This document shows, piece after piece, positions 37,778 to 45,818 of a stretch of 64,000 bases of DNA; positions within the stretch are counted from its first letter, which is position 1, and each line of letters starts with the position of its first letter. Position numbers and translations under genes: made by a program. The stretch covers positions 124,001-188,000 of the forward strand of contig NZ_JAINRC010000014.1 of NCBI RefSeq assembly GCF_020400655.1. The letters run 5' to 3'. The notes under the pieces are model-generated. The model saw only the letters and a list, made by a program, of their open reading frames with translations. It searched no databases and was not told the origin of the DNA. This DNA comes from Streptomyces spinosus. GTDB taxonomy: Bacteria > Actinomycetota > Actinomycetes > Streptomycetales > Streptomycetaceae.

Positions 37778-39475
37778 TCAGCGGTGCAGGCCGAGGTAGG
37801 GCTGCAAGGCGGTGATCCGGGTGGAGCGGTCCGGGTGGGAGGACAGCAGCCGGCCCAGCAGGCCTGGCTCCTTCACCTGCCGGCCCTGTGCGGCGAGGGC
37901 CGCCTTCGCCGCCTCCTCCTGGACCTGGAAGTGGTACAGGACTTCGGCCAGCTGCCGGGCGAAGCCCAGCTCGGCCGCCTGCTGGTCGGCGCGCAGCTCC
38001 CCGCGGCGGCCCGCGTAGGCCAGCAGGTAGGGGGCGAGTACGAGGGGGACGGCGATGTACCAGGCGAAGAGGAACACGCCGACCGTCATCAGCGCCATGA
38101 TCAGGATCAGTGCGCCGGTCGCGGCGACGGAGAAGAAGCCGGTGACCGCGATCGCGAGCCCGGCCAGTATCCGGGTCACCGCCCAGGCGATGCGGCCGGG
38201 CAGCGAGTACCAGTAGCCGAGCAGACCGGCCCAGGCGTGACCGCCGGTGTGGTGGCCCAGCTCGTGCGCGAGCACGGCCGCCAGGTTGCTGCTCGGGACC
38301 TGGGTGAGGGAGTACGTCGTGACGCCGACGACATGCCCGGCCACCGCCGCCGCGTTGAGTTCGTCGCTGTTCTCCACCATCAGCTCGTAGGTGCCCGGTT
38401 CGATGCCCGCCCGGGCGGTCACCTCGTTCCAGACGGGTTCCAGACGGGCCCGCTCCTGCGCGGTGGGCGGGCGGAGCTTGAGCACGTACCGGGCGAAGGC
38501 GCGCTCGGTCGGCCGGTGGAAGACGAGCAGCCCGGAGGCGACCCACGCCAGCACCACCGACGTCCCCACGACGGTGCCGAAGAAGCCGAGCGCGACGGAG
38601 CAGACCAGCCCGAGGCTCACCAGGGCCCCGGGCACCTGCACCGCCAGCCGCCCGATCGCCGTCGCGTCGACCCCGCGCTGGTACTCGGACACGTGCACGC
38701 GGGCACCGCGGTGGCGGTAGTCGAGGTCGTCCGGCGGTGGGCTCGCCCCCTCACCGGCGACACCCGGGCCGGGGTACTGCGGAGGCTGGGCAGGAAGGCC
38801 CGGGTGTGCGGGGCCCGGGGCCGGCCGGGCGGGCGGATACGCGGGCGGCCCGCCCGGGTGCGGGGGCACGATGACGGCGGGGTGCGCGGAAGGCGGACCC
38901 GGGAGCGCGGGGGGCGCGGCGGGGTAGGCCGGGGGAGTGAAGGCTGTGGCCGGGTGGGCGGGGGGAGGGCCCTGCGGCGCGGGGGCTGTGTCCGGGTAGG
39001 CCGGGGGCGGGCCCAGCGGTGCGGAAAGCGGGGCCGGGGACGTGAACGCTGTGGTGGGGTAGGCCGGGGGCGGGACCTGGGGTGTGGCGGGTGCGGTGGG
39101 GTAGGCCGGGGGCGGGACCTGGGGTGTGGCGGGTGTGGTCGGGTACGCCGGGGGCGGGACCGTGGGCGTGAACGCTGTAGTCGGATAGGCCGGGGGCGGG
39201 GTCTGGGCTGTGGTGGGCGCGGTCGGGTAGGCCGGGGGCGCAGCCGAAGGCGTCAGGGCCGTCGTCGGGTATTCCGGCGGCGGGGGCGGGGCCGTCGGCG
39301 GGTACGGCGGGGCGGACGGGGGGAACTGCGGGACCGCCGGGGGATGCGGGAGTGCGGGGTGGGCGGGCTCTTCGGGATACGCCGGCGGGGCCGTGGGCGG
39401 CGCCGGAATCGCCGCCTCGGGACGGTCGGACTCGGGGTACGGGGGTGGCAGGGACGGGTCCGGCGGCTGGGACAC
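37778..39475 (-). CDS. M48 family metalloprotease with proline-rich repeat N-terminus
   Basis: 565 residues from GTG at 39475 (AAGGAG 8 bases upstream). Residues 1 to about 245 are disordered and Pro/Ala/Tyr-rich, with repeats of the type PPPAYPTTAFTP. A membrane segment follows (about 280-310), then HELGHHTGG (H404, E405, H408), two more membrane helices, and GELRADQQAAELGF (E493, D497), the M48 zinc ligand motif. Last gene of the minus-strand cluster with a Pycsar-type effector and a cyclase. A membrane protease is an unusual partner for such a set. Confidence 0.85.
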   Translation of the reverse strand: MSQPPDPSLPPPYPESDRPEAAIPAPPTAPPAYPEEPAHPALPHPPAVPQFPPSAPPYPPTAPPPPPEYPTTALTPSAAPPAYPTAPTTAQTPPPAYPTTAFTPTVPPPAYPTTPATPQVPPPAYPTAPATPQVPPPAYPTTAFTSPAPLSAPLGPPPAYPDTAPAPQGPPPAHPATAFTPPAYPAAPPALPGPPSAHPAVIVPPHPGGPPAYPPARPAPGPAHPGLPAQPPQYPGPGVAGEGASPPPDDLDYRHRGARVHVSEYQRGVDATAIGRLAVQVPGALVSLGLVCSVALGFFGTVVGTSVVLAWVASGLLVFHRPTERAFARYVLKLRPPTAQERARLEPVWNEVTARAGIEPGTYELMVENSDELNAAAVAGHVVGVTTYSLTQVPSSNLAAVLAHELGHHTGGHAWAGLLGYWYSLPGRIAWAVTRILAGLAIAVTGFFSVAATGALILIMALMTVGVFLFAWYIAVPLVLAPYLLAYAGRRGELRADQQAAELGFARQLAEVLYHFQVQEEAAKAALAAQGRQVKEPGLLGRLLSSHPDRSTRITALQPYLGLHR

Positions 39476-39503
39476 GGGCGGGACTCCTTCGCATACGGGG
39501 ACG

Positions 39504-40037
39504 TCAGCCGATGAGCGCGGCGGTGGGCAGCAGCAGGGCGCCGGCGCAGAACGCGATCAGACCGGTGCGGATCCACCGGTGCTTGGACGCGGCGATCCGG
39601 CTGTTCTCGGCGAGCGCCGCCAGCAGCCCGGCCGAGGGGTCCCGCTCGGTGTCCGCGAGCGCCTCGGCCAGCCGGCCCTCGCGGACCGCCTGGTGGATGT
39701 CGCCGAAGTAGCACAGCGGGCGTCCCGCGGCCCAGGAGCCGGTGCGGTAGCGGGGCAGCACGGCGAGCAGCAGCGCGAGCAGCGACAGGGCCAGCCCCGC
39801 CGCCCCGGCCCACCACAGACCGGTGCCGAACCCGGACAGCCGGCCCGGCGACCAGTTCCGTCCGGCGACCAGGCCGGAGAACAGACCGGCGGTCATGCCG
39901 AGCGCCGCCACCAGCACGGACGCCTTGGTGTCGGCCCGTGCGATCTCGTCGCGTAACTCCGCGAGCAGCCGTTCCGCGGTGTGCTGGGCGCCGGTGGCGG
40001 ACCGGACCGGCGGCGCGGTGGTGCCGGAAGAGGTCAT
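39504..40037 (-). CDS. Pycsar effector-like membrane protein (PycTM/DUF5706)
   Basis: 177 residues. LLAELRDEIARADTKASVLV leads into membrane helix 1, then a second helix (WWAGAAGLALSLLALLLAVL), LCYFGDIHQA, a helix with ENSRIAASKHRWI and a third membrane segment. This order (ADTKAS motif, two helices, YFGDI, SRI..K...) is that of PycTM, which disrupts membranes on sensing cyclic pyrimidine nucleotides in Pycsar defence. Its ATG overlaps the stop of the SPFH-like gene (ATGA). Family assignment is from pattern recognition only. Confidence 0.82.
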   Translation of the reverse strand: MTSSGTTAPPVRSATGAQHTAERLLAELRDEIARADTKASVLVAALGMTAGLFSGLVAGRNWSPGRLSGFGTGLWWAGAAGLALSLLALLLAVLPRYRTGSWAAGRPLCYFGDIHQAVREGRLAEALADTERDPSAGLLAALAENSRIAASKHRWIRTGLIAFCAGALLLPTAALIG

Positions 40038-41452
40038 GCCGGCCCCGCCTCGGGGGATTCCGGCTCCCCGGGCCGGGCACCGGGCGAGGGCGGTACGACC
40101 GGTGCGGGCCCGTCGGCGACGAGCGTCGGCGGGGGTGTGAACGGCGCGGGCGCTGCCGGCGGCGCGGGCGGCGGCGGAGGCGTGGCCGGGGCGGCGTGGG
40201 CCGTCCCCGGGACGTAGGGCGGCTGCTGCTGCCCGTACGGGGTCGGGCCGGGCGGCGGGGCGACAGGCGGCTGTCCCTGCGCGGGGAGGCCGTACGCCTG
40301 CTGCCGGCCGTAGGGAGGCTGACCGTACGCCTGCTGGCCGTAGGGGGCTTGGCCGTGCGGGGGCTGCCCGTACGACCCGGCCGTCCCCTGTGCGGCCGGG
40401 TCGTACGGTGTCGTGGAGCCGGACGCCGAGGGCGGGGCGTACGGCTGGGGCGGGGCGTACGGCGGCTGCGGGGGGACGCCCGGTGGCAGGGCCGGGGGCG
40501 GCGGCTCCTGCTCGCGCATGAGGTCGTCGACGGAGCGCAGCACCGATTTGGCCGACTCCGCCTTCTGGTAGTCCTCCAGGGTGTCCCCGGCGATGACCTC
40601 CAGTTCCTTGCGGATCGCGCCGAGCTGGTCCCGCTTCAGGGTGCCGATGACCATCCGGGTGTCCGCGGGGTGTGCCGCGAGGTGCAGGGCCCACGCGGCG
40701 ACGCCACCGTGCTGGAGCCAGTACTGGTAGAACTCGATCTTCCGGGCGACCAGTTCCTGGGACTGCTGTTCGCGCAGGACCGCCCGCTGGTGTTCGAGCT
40801 GCGCCTGGCGCACCAGGTACTCGTGCTCGGGGTCGAGCATCTCCGACTCGTAGCGCAGGGTGCGCTTGCGGCGGCGGTGGGCGAGCGCGTCGTCGTCCAG
40901 GCGGAGCCGCACCACGCAGGTCACGTGCAGACCGGTGCCGGCGGCGAAGGAGCCCTCCTCCTCGATGGCCCGCTGCACCGCCCGTTCGGCGGCCGGGCTG
41001 TCCTCGACGGGGTGGAGCCGGGTCACCGGGCGGGCCAGCTGGTGCAGTTCGCGCAGGAGCCGGGTCGGCACGTCCCGCTCGCCGCTCGCCACGAACGCCT
41101 GCGGGTCCGCCACCCGCCAGGTGAGGTCGGCGGTCGCCCCGAAGGAGAACGCGTCGTCGTCGCTGGGCAGTTCGAGCTCCAGCTGGACCGGGTGGCTGCC
41201 CATGTCCACCTCGTAGACGGAGGTGTAACGACGGGTCGCGGCCTCGGTGCGGCTCGGGCGGTGCGGTGGCAGGTAGACGTCGTACGAGCCGCCGGCGGTG
41301 ACGAAGACCAGGGCGTGGTCGATCGCGCCGACCTGGCGGCGCGCGGTGTAGTCGAACCGCGATATCGGGCGCACGGTCAGCACGGGGTCGATCAGTTCGG
41401 TGTGCCGGTCGGCGTGCTGGGTCCACTCCGGTGGGCGGCGGAAGTCCGCCAT
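40034..41452 (-). CDS. SPFH/band-7-like protein with Pro/Gln/Tyr-rich tail
   Basis: 472 residues from ATG at 41452 (AAGGAG upstream). Residues about 20-170 look like an SPFH/band-7 domain (LTWRVADPQAFVASGERDVP, LLRELHQLARPVTRL), followed by a long helical stretch (RTLRYESEMLDPEHEYLVRQ). From about residue 335 it is a disordered tail with PYGQQ and PPYGRQQ repeats. No membrane segment is seen. SPFH proteins form membrane-associated oligomers; here it may scaffold the neighbouring effector. Confidence 0.7.
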   Translation of the reverse strand: MADFRRPPEWTQHADRHTELIDPVLTVRPISRFDYTARRQVGAIDHALVFVTAGGSYDVYLPPHRPSRTEAATRRYTSVYEVDMGSHPVQLELELPSDDDAFSFGATADLTWRVADPQAFVASGERDVPTRLLRELHQLARPVTRLHPVEDSPAAERAVQRAIEEEGSFAAGTGLHVTCVVRLRLDDDALAHRRRKRTLRYESEMLDPEHEYLVRQAQLEHQRAVLREQQSQELVARKIEFYQYWLQHGGVAAWALHLAAHPADTRMVIGTLKRDQLGAIRKELEVIAGDTLEDYQKAESAKSVLRSVDDLMREQEPPPPALPPGVPPQPPYAPPQPYAPPSASGSTTPYDPAAQGTAGSYGQPPHGQAPYGQQAYGQPPYGRQQAYGLPAQGQPPVAPPPGPTPYGQQQPPYVPGTAHAAPATPPPPPAPPAAPAPFTPPPTLVADGPAPVVPPSPGARPGEPESPEAGPA

Positions 41453-41481
41453 GGGGCAACTCCTTCGTTCTTCGGGGTCTT

Positions 41482-43677
41482 TCAGCGCGTGGCGGGCACC
41501 GGGTGCACCACCGTGAGCAGCCGTTCGGCCATCGGCGGGCGGGTGCTGCCGTCCTCCGCGCGCATCGTGCGCAGTGCGTGGTCGAGGCGCTTGCGGTCGT
41601 CCGCGGTGACGATCAGCGCGGGCAGCAGCAGCTCCAGGGCCGTGGCGACGTCCGTGCGGCGGGCGGCGACGTGCACCCAGGTCGCCAGGGCGGTCAGCGC
41701 CTGCCGGGTGTGGCCGAGGTCGCCCAGGGCGGTGCGCCACAGGGTGGCGAGGTCCCGGGCCGCGTCCGGCTGGTACATGCCCTCCTCGGCGTACCAGCCG
41801 ACGAGCGCGCCGTCCCCGGCGTTGTCGCAGGCGTGGGCGAACGCGGCCAGGGCGAGGTCGCGGACCGCGGGGGTGTCCCGGTACAGCAGCCGTACGAACT
41901 CGGCGAGCACCTCCCCGCGGCGCCGCCCGGCGGAGAGCAGCAGGGCGGCGGACTCGGTGAGGTTCTCCCGCTCGGCCTGGCCGCTGGCGTCGACCCGGGC
42001 CCGGGAGGCGAGCGCGTCGAGGGCCGGGCCGGCCAGGTCGGGGCGGAGCGGGGCCAGCAGACCCAGGGCGCGGATGGCGGTCCACCGCCGACCCCAGTGG
42101 GCGTCGTTGCACCACTGGGTGAGCAGGCGCAGGACGACCGGGGCGCCGAGGAGCTGGGACAGCGTGAGGGTGTTGGCGGCGGTGACGCGCGGGCCGACGG
42201 CCTGCGCGGTTGCCCAGCCGTCGACGAGCAGCGCGACCGTGGAGGGCAGGTCGGCGGCGGCGAGCAGGGCCGTCGCGGCGGCGGCGCGGGTGCGGACCAG
42301 GCCGCGGCCGTCCCGGGCGAGCTGGCGCAGCCACTCCACCAGGGCCGGACGGGCCGAGGGGTGGCTGGTCCACACCTCGGTGAGCAGGACCCGGGCGGTG
42401 CGCTCGTCCAGGAAGGCGGCCGTGTACTGCGGGACCGGGCCCCAGTCGGTCTCCTCCTGCCGTACCTCGCCGACGGCCCGGGCGCGGTCGAGCCGGTCCT
42501 CGGCGGCCGGCCCGAACACCGGGACGGTGGGGGGCCGGTCGGGGTGCTGCAACCTCTCGAAGTGCACGAACAGCTTGTCGGCGAGTTCGGCGGCGAGGAC
42601 GTAGGGGGCCTGGTCGAAGACGGCGAGGGCGATGAGGAAGGCCTTGTCGCGCAGCCCCGTCTGCGGATCGCCCAGCCAGTCCCGGCACTGCTTCTGCACG
42701 GCGGCCTGGCCGAAGTCCGCGAGCCGGGCCAGCGCGCCGGGGGTGCCGTCGTACGCTGCCAGCATCTCGGCGAACGCGGCGGCCTCGGCCGGGCGGCGGT
42801 CCGTCTCGGTGAGGAACGCGGCCACCGCGGGGAGCGCCAGCAGGGTGCCGGCCTCGTCGGGCCGGCGCCGCCGCAGCAGGGCCCGTACGACCTCCTCGGC
42901 GGGCGGCGCCTCCCAGGGGCAGGGTCTGACGCCGGGCAGGTGGGGCGAGTTCTCGACGGTGACGACGAGGCAGCCGCCGGTCCGCGCGAGCTGGTCGCGG
43001 GCCGCGAACAGGTGGGTGTCCCGCAGCGGCCGGTTGCGGCTGAGGGGCAGGTCGCGCAGGACGTAACCGCCGGGCCGGGTCAGCCGCCCGCTCAGGGCGG
43101 CGGGCGGGGTCTCCGGGCTCAGGGCGTGCACGGCGGGCATGCCGAGGCGGTGCACCAGCATCAGCGCGGCGGCGTTGCGGCCGGTGGCGTGGGCGCCGGC
43201 GAGGACCAGCACCCGCTCCTCGCGCAGCCGCTCCAGCGCGGCGGCGAAGGCGGGGCCGTCGGCGAACACGGCGGCCAGTTCCTCGATCCAGTCGCGGGGG
43301 ATCTCGCCGGAGGCGTCGGGCGTGGCACCGGCGGGGCCGTAGTGGTGGTGGGTCTCGGTACGGCCGCCCAGGTAGACGTCGCCGTCGACCCGGCCGCCGG
43401 AGACGCCGTGCTGGGCGCCGCCGACGAGGCTGCCGCCGAACCGGGCGTCGCCGTCGAGGAAGAAACCCGGGGTGTGCGCGACCAGCTCGCGCTGGGCGGC
43501 CCGGGCCTCCTCGTGACCTTCGGCCTCCGGCTCCGGGCCGGCCAGGGAGTGCGGGTCCGGCTCGGACTCGTGCGTCCGGCGCGGTGGCGTGTCGGGGGAC
43601 GGCTGTTCCGGGGGGCGCTGCCGGGCGGGGCCGGTACCGGGGGTGCCGTCGTCGTGCGCGGCCGGTGCGGGCGTCAC
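41482..43677 (-). CDS. Large P-loop/STAND-like protein with helical repeats
   Basis: 731 residues from GTG at 43677, which overlaps the cyclase stop (GTGA). Residues 1-70 are Pro-rich; 79-105 carry a Gly-rich motif shared with the cyclase (RFGGSLVGG, QHGVSGG, GDVYLGG). Then comes a P-loop-like VLVLAGAHATGRNAAALMLV, where the usual GK(S/T) reads GRN, and a Walker-B-like GCLVVTVENS. The C-terminal half is alpha-helical, HEAT-like. This resembles STAND/NACHT-type sensors of bacterial conflict systems, but no exact family is recognised. Confidence 0.65.
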   Translation of the reverse strand: MTPAPAAHDDGTPGTGPARQRPPEQPSPDTPPRRTHESEPDPHSLAGPEPEAEGHEEARAAQRELVAHTPGFFLDGDARFGGSLVGGAQHGVSGGRVDGDVYLGGRTETHHHYGPAGATPDASGEIPRDWIEELAAVFADGPAFAAALERLREERVLVLAGAHATGRNAAALMLVHRLGMPAVHALSPETPPAALSGRLTRPGGYVLRDLPLSRNRPLRDTHLFAARDQLARTGGCLVVTVENSPHLPGVRPCPWEAPPAEEVVRALLRRRRPDEAGTLLALPAVAAFLTETDRRPAEAAAFAEMLAAYDGTPGALARLADFGQAAVQKQCRDWLGDPQTGLRDKAFLIALAVFDQAPYVLAAELADKLFVHFERLQHPDRPPTVPVFGPAAEDRLDRARAVGEVRQEETDWGPVPQYTAAFLDERTARVLLTEVWTSHPSARPALVEWLRQLARDGRGLVRTRAAAATALLAAADLPSTVALLVDGWATAQAVGPRVTAANTLTLSQLLGAPVVLRLLTQWCNDAHWGRRWTAIRALGLLAPLRPDLAGPALDALASRARVDASGQAERENLTESAALLLSAGRRRGEVLAEFVRLLYRDTPAVRDLALAAFAHACDNAGDGALVGWYAEEGMYQPDAARDLATLWRTALGDLGHTRQALTALATWVHVAARRTDVATALELLLPALIVTADDRKRLDHALRTMRAEDGSTRPPMAERLLTVVHPVPATR
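43363..43443 (-). repeat. Gly-rich motif, copy in STAND-like protein
   Basis: Encodes residues 79-105 of the STAND-like protein: RFGGSLV.G.QHGVSGG.V.GDV.LGG, where dots mark positions that differ from the copy in the cyclase. The pattern of evenly spaced Gly, Val and polar residues resembles bacterial amyloid signalling motifs. Confidence 0.7.
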
Positions 43678-44543
43678 GTGTCCTCCCCGGTCGTTCCGCC
43701 GAGGTGTACGTCACCGGTGACCTGCCCGCCGGACACGCCGTGCTGGTCGCCGGCGACGAGGCTGCCGCCGAACCGGGGCGAGCCGCCGCCGAAGTCGAAG
43801 ACGACACCTCCCGTGGGCGCGGCGGGCCGCGCCCCGGGCGCGGGTTCCGCGGGGTCGGGCACCGCCTGGACCGGGCGCGGTGCGGCCGGCGCCCCCGGTG
43901 CCGGGACGTCCCCCGACGTTCCCGGCACCGGGGTTTCCCCCGCCCCCGTGTCACCGTGGTCGTCGCCGCCGTGCGGGACCGGCCCGTGGAGCCAGCCGCG
44001 CAGCGGGCCGTTCTTGCCGGTCAGGGTCACCGGGTGGAAGTCGGCGGCCGGGATGCCGTGGTGGTCGTGGCGCACGATGCCGGTGTGCACGCCCTCCGAG
44101 ACGCACAGCGCGAAGCCGTTGTCCCGTTCCCGCAGGGCGGCGCGCAGGAGCGGGGCGTCGAGCAGCCGGCAGGCGTGGTTGAGGTCGGACCCGACCCAGC
44201 CGCCGTGCTCGTCGACGGCCACGTACCCGGTGGCGACCACACCGCGCAGCCGGATCTGGGCGGAGCTGGACGCCAGCCGGTTGTACCCGTGCAGCTGGGC
44301 GGGGACCTCGGTGAGCAGGGCGCGCAGGAGGGCCGGGACGGACGCGGCGGCGTCGATCAGCTCCATGACGGAGTCGCCGCGGTCCGCCCGGCGCCGCTGC
44401 GTCCCGTCGATGCCGGCGCGGGCCAGGGCACGGTCGGCGATGTCGTAGAGGACGCGCCGCAGGTACGCCTGCTCCACGTCGTCCCGGTCGCTGTACTTCT
44501 CGATGTCGAGCAGGAGCATCGTCCGGCTCACAGGGTCTTTCAT
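43674..44543 (-). CDS. Class III nucleotide cyclase homologue with C-terminal Gly-rich motif
   Basis: 289 residues. The N-terminal part (about 8-185) is a nucleotide cyclase homology domain: LLLDIEKYSD (D13), RADRGDSVMEL (G56-D57), GVVATGYVAVD, then GSDLNHACRLLDA with N122 and R126. The two metal Asp and the Asn/Arg pair are kept, but the Lys and Asp that read adenine in ATP cyclases appear absent (A53, G115), which would suit a pyrimidine cyclase. A Pro/Ala linker (about 190-255) leads to the Gly-rich motif at 257-283. ATG at 44543. Confidence 0.75.
   Translation of the reverse strand: MKDPVSRTMLLLDIEKYSDRDDVEQAYLRRVLYDIADRALARAGIDGTQRRRADRGDSVMELIDAAASVPALLRALLTEVPAQLHGYNRLASSSAQIRLRGVVATGYVAVDEHGGWVGSDLNHACRLLDAPLLRAALRERDNGFALCVSEGVHTGIVRHDHHGIPAADFHPVTLTGKNGPLRGWLHGPVPHGGDDHGDTGAGETPVPGTSGDVPAPGAPAAPRPVQAVPDPAEPAPGARPAAPTGGVVFDFGGGSPRFGGSLVAGDQHGVSGGQVTGDVHLGGTTGEDT
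43695..43775 (-). repeat. Gly-rich motif, copy in cyclase C-terminus
   Basis: Encodes RFGGSLVAGDQHGVSGG and then QVTGDVHLGG. Similar at DNA level to 43363-43443, including GACGAGGCTGCCGCCGAACC in the plus strand of both, which points to recent common origin. Confidence 0.7.
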
Positions 44544-44695
44544 GCTCGCCTCTCGGTGGTCACCGTGGTGGTCCGTCCGCTGTCAGCAGCGTGGCGCGGG
44601 GGGCGTCGGGGGCGTGAGGACGGATGACGCACTCGGACTGTGACCGTGTGCACAGAGGGCGCGCGGGCCCGTAGTGGGCGTCGCGTGCGGGTCGT

Positions 44696-45442
44696 TCACT
44701 CCGTCGTCTCCGCCCGCGCGATCCGGCGCAGCACGTCCGGCCGCACGATCACCAGCTCGCGGCGGCCGGTGCGCACCACGTCGCGCTCCCGCAGTTCCTT
44801 CAGGAGTCGCTGCACCGCCTCGCGGGAGGCGCCCACCGAGCCGGCCAGTTCCTGCTTGCTCAGCGGCACGGAGAGTTCGACGCCCTCGCCGGTGGTGCGG
44901 CCGTGGGTGCGGGCGAGGTCGAGCAGCAGGGTCGCGAACCGTTCCCGGACGGTCATGGAGGCGAACTCCAGCCGGCGCCGGTCGGCGGCGCGGGTGCGGT
45001 CCGAGGTGAGCCCGAGCAGGGCGAAGGAGACGGCGGGGGAGTCGGTCAGGAACGCGGTGAAGCGCTCACGGTGGACCGCCACGGCCCGTACGTCCTCCAG
45101 GGCGGTCACGGTGGCGGAGCGGGTCCGGCCGGTCAGCGCCGCCGACTCGCCGATGATGTCGCCCGGCCCGCGCAGGGCCAGCAGCGCCTCGTAGCCGTTG
45201 GCGGCCGCCGCCGTGACCTTCGTCCAGCCGCGCAGCACGAACAGCACGTGCGCGGAGGGCTCCCGCTGGCGCAGGAGCACCGCCCGGGGCGCGAAGTCCA
45301 GCTCGGAGCCCAGTGCGAGCAGCGCGGTTCGGTCCGGCTTCTCCAGCCGGGCCAGGAACGGCACCCGGTCGCCGAGTCCGTCGTCCCCCGGTGTCTCGTC
45401 CGGCGTCTGCCGCGGTGACGTGTGCGGTGCGTCCCCCGTCAT
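44696..45442 (-). CDS. Crp/Fnr family regulator
   Basis: 248 residues. An N-terminal cyclic-nucleotide-binding domain with phosphate-binding cassette GDIIGESAALTGRTRSATV (Glu and Arg-Ser kept), then a C-terminal Crp helix-turn-helix (SKQELAGSVGASREAVQRLL). It lies 152 bases upstream of the cyclase in the same direction and divergent from rpsL. It may respond to a cyclic nucleotide from the neighbour; it could instead act on other targets. Confidence 0.85.
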   Translation of the reverse strand: MTGDAPHTSPRQTPDETPGDDGLGDRVPFLARLEKPDRTALLALGSELDFAPRAVLLRQREPSAHVLFVLRGWTKVTAAAANGYEALLALRGPGDIIGESAALTGRTRSATVTALEDVRAVAVHRERFTAFLTDSPAVSFALLGLTSDRTRAADRRRLEFASMTVRERFATLLLDLARTHGRTTGEGVELSVPLSKQELAGSVGASREAVQRLLKELRERDVVRTGRRELVIVRPDVLRRIARAETTE

Positions 45443-45595
45443 CCCATCCTCGCCCCCAAGCGGTACTGCGACCGCTCAACGTACCGACGCGACGGGCCGG
45501 CCGCGGGGCGTCGGGCGGGATTCGCGCGGAATGGTCACGGACCCCGGACGGGGAAGCGGGACAAGTCCGGCGTGTCGATGCCCACCCCATTTGTT

Positions 45596-45624
45596 TTGAC
45601 CGAAGTCCGTGAGGTAGGTACGCT
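45596..45624 (+). promoter_or_regulatory. rpsL (str operon) promoter candidate
   Basis: TTGACC (45596-45601), 17-base spacer, TACGCT (45619-45624): close to vegetative consensus. It leaves a leader of nearly 190 bases. Confidence 0.7.
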
Positions 45625-45743
45625 CAGACCTTGTGCCTGGGGTGTGCCCTGGCTCCTGTGCGTGCCTGCAAACCGCATGGCGAGCCGTGAACGGCCACCG
45701 TAATTCGCGCCCTTTCCGCCTTGCGGCGGGAGTCTGGCGGATT

Positions 45744-45768
45744 CGACACACCCGACCGCGTGGGTCGG
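45744..45768 (+). promoter_or_regulatory. Leader element shared by str and S10 operons (copy 1)
   Basis: The 25-mer beginning CGACACACCCGACC and ending GCGTGGGTCGG matches 54939-54963 in the rpsJ leader at 24 of 25 positions. CCCGACC and GGGTCGG form a hairpin. CGGGAGT also precedes both copies. Confidence 0.7.
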
Positions 45769-45818
45769 CGATGTTCCAGGTTAGCTGTACCCATCGGCAC
45801 ACAGAAACCGGAGAAGTA

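Larger units (their letters stand above)
45443..45818. other. Intergenic, crp / rpsL
   Basis: 376 bases holding the rpsL promoter and leader, including a hairpin shared with the S10 leader. No gene is seen. Confidence 0.6.
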
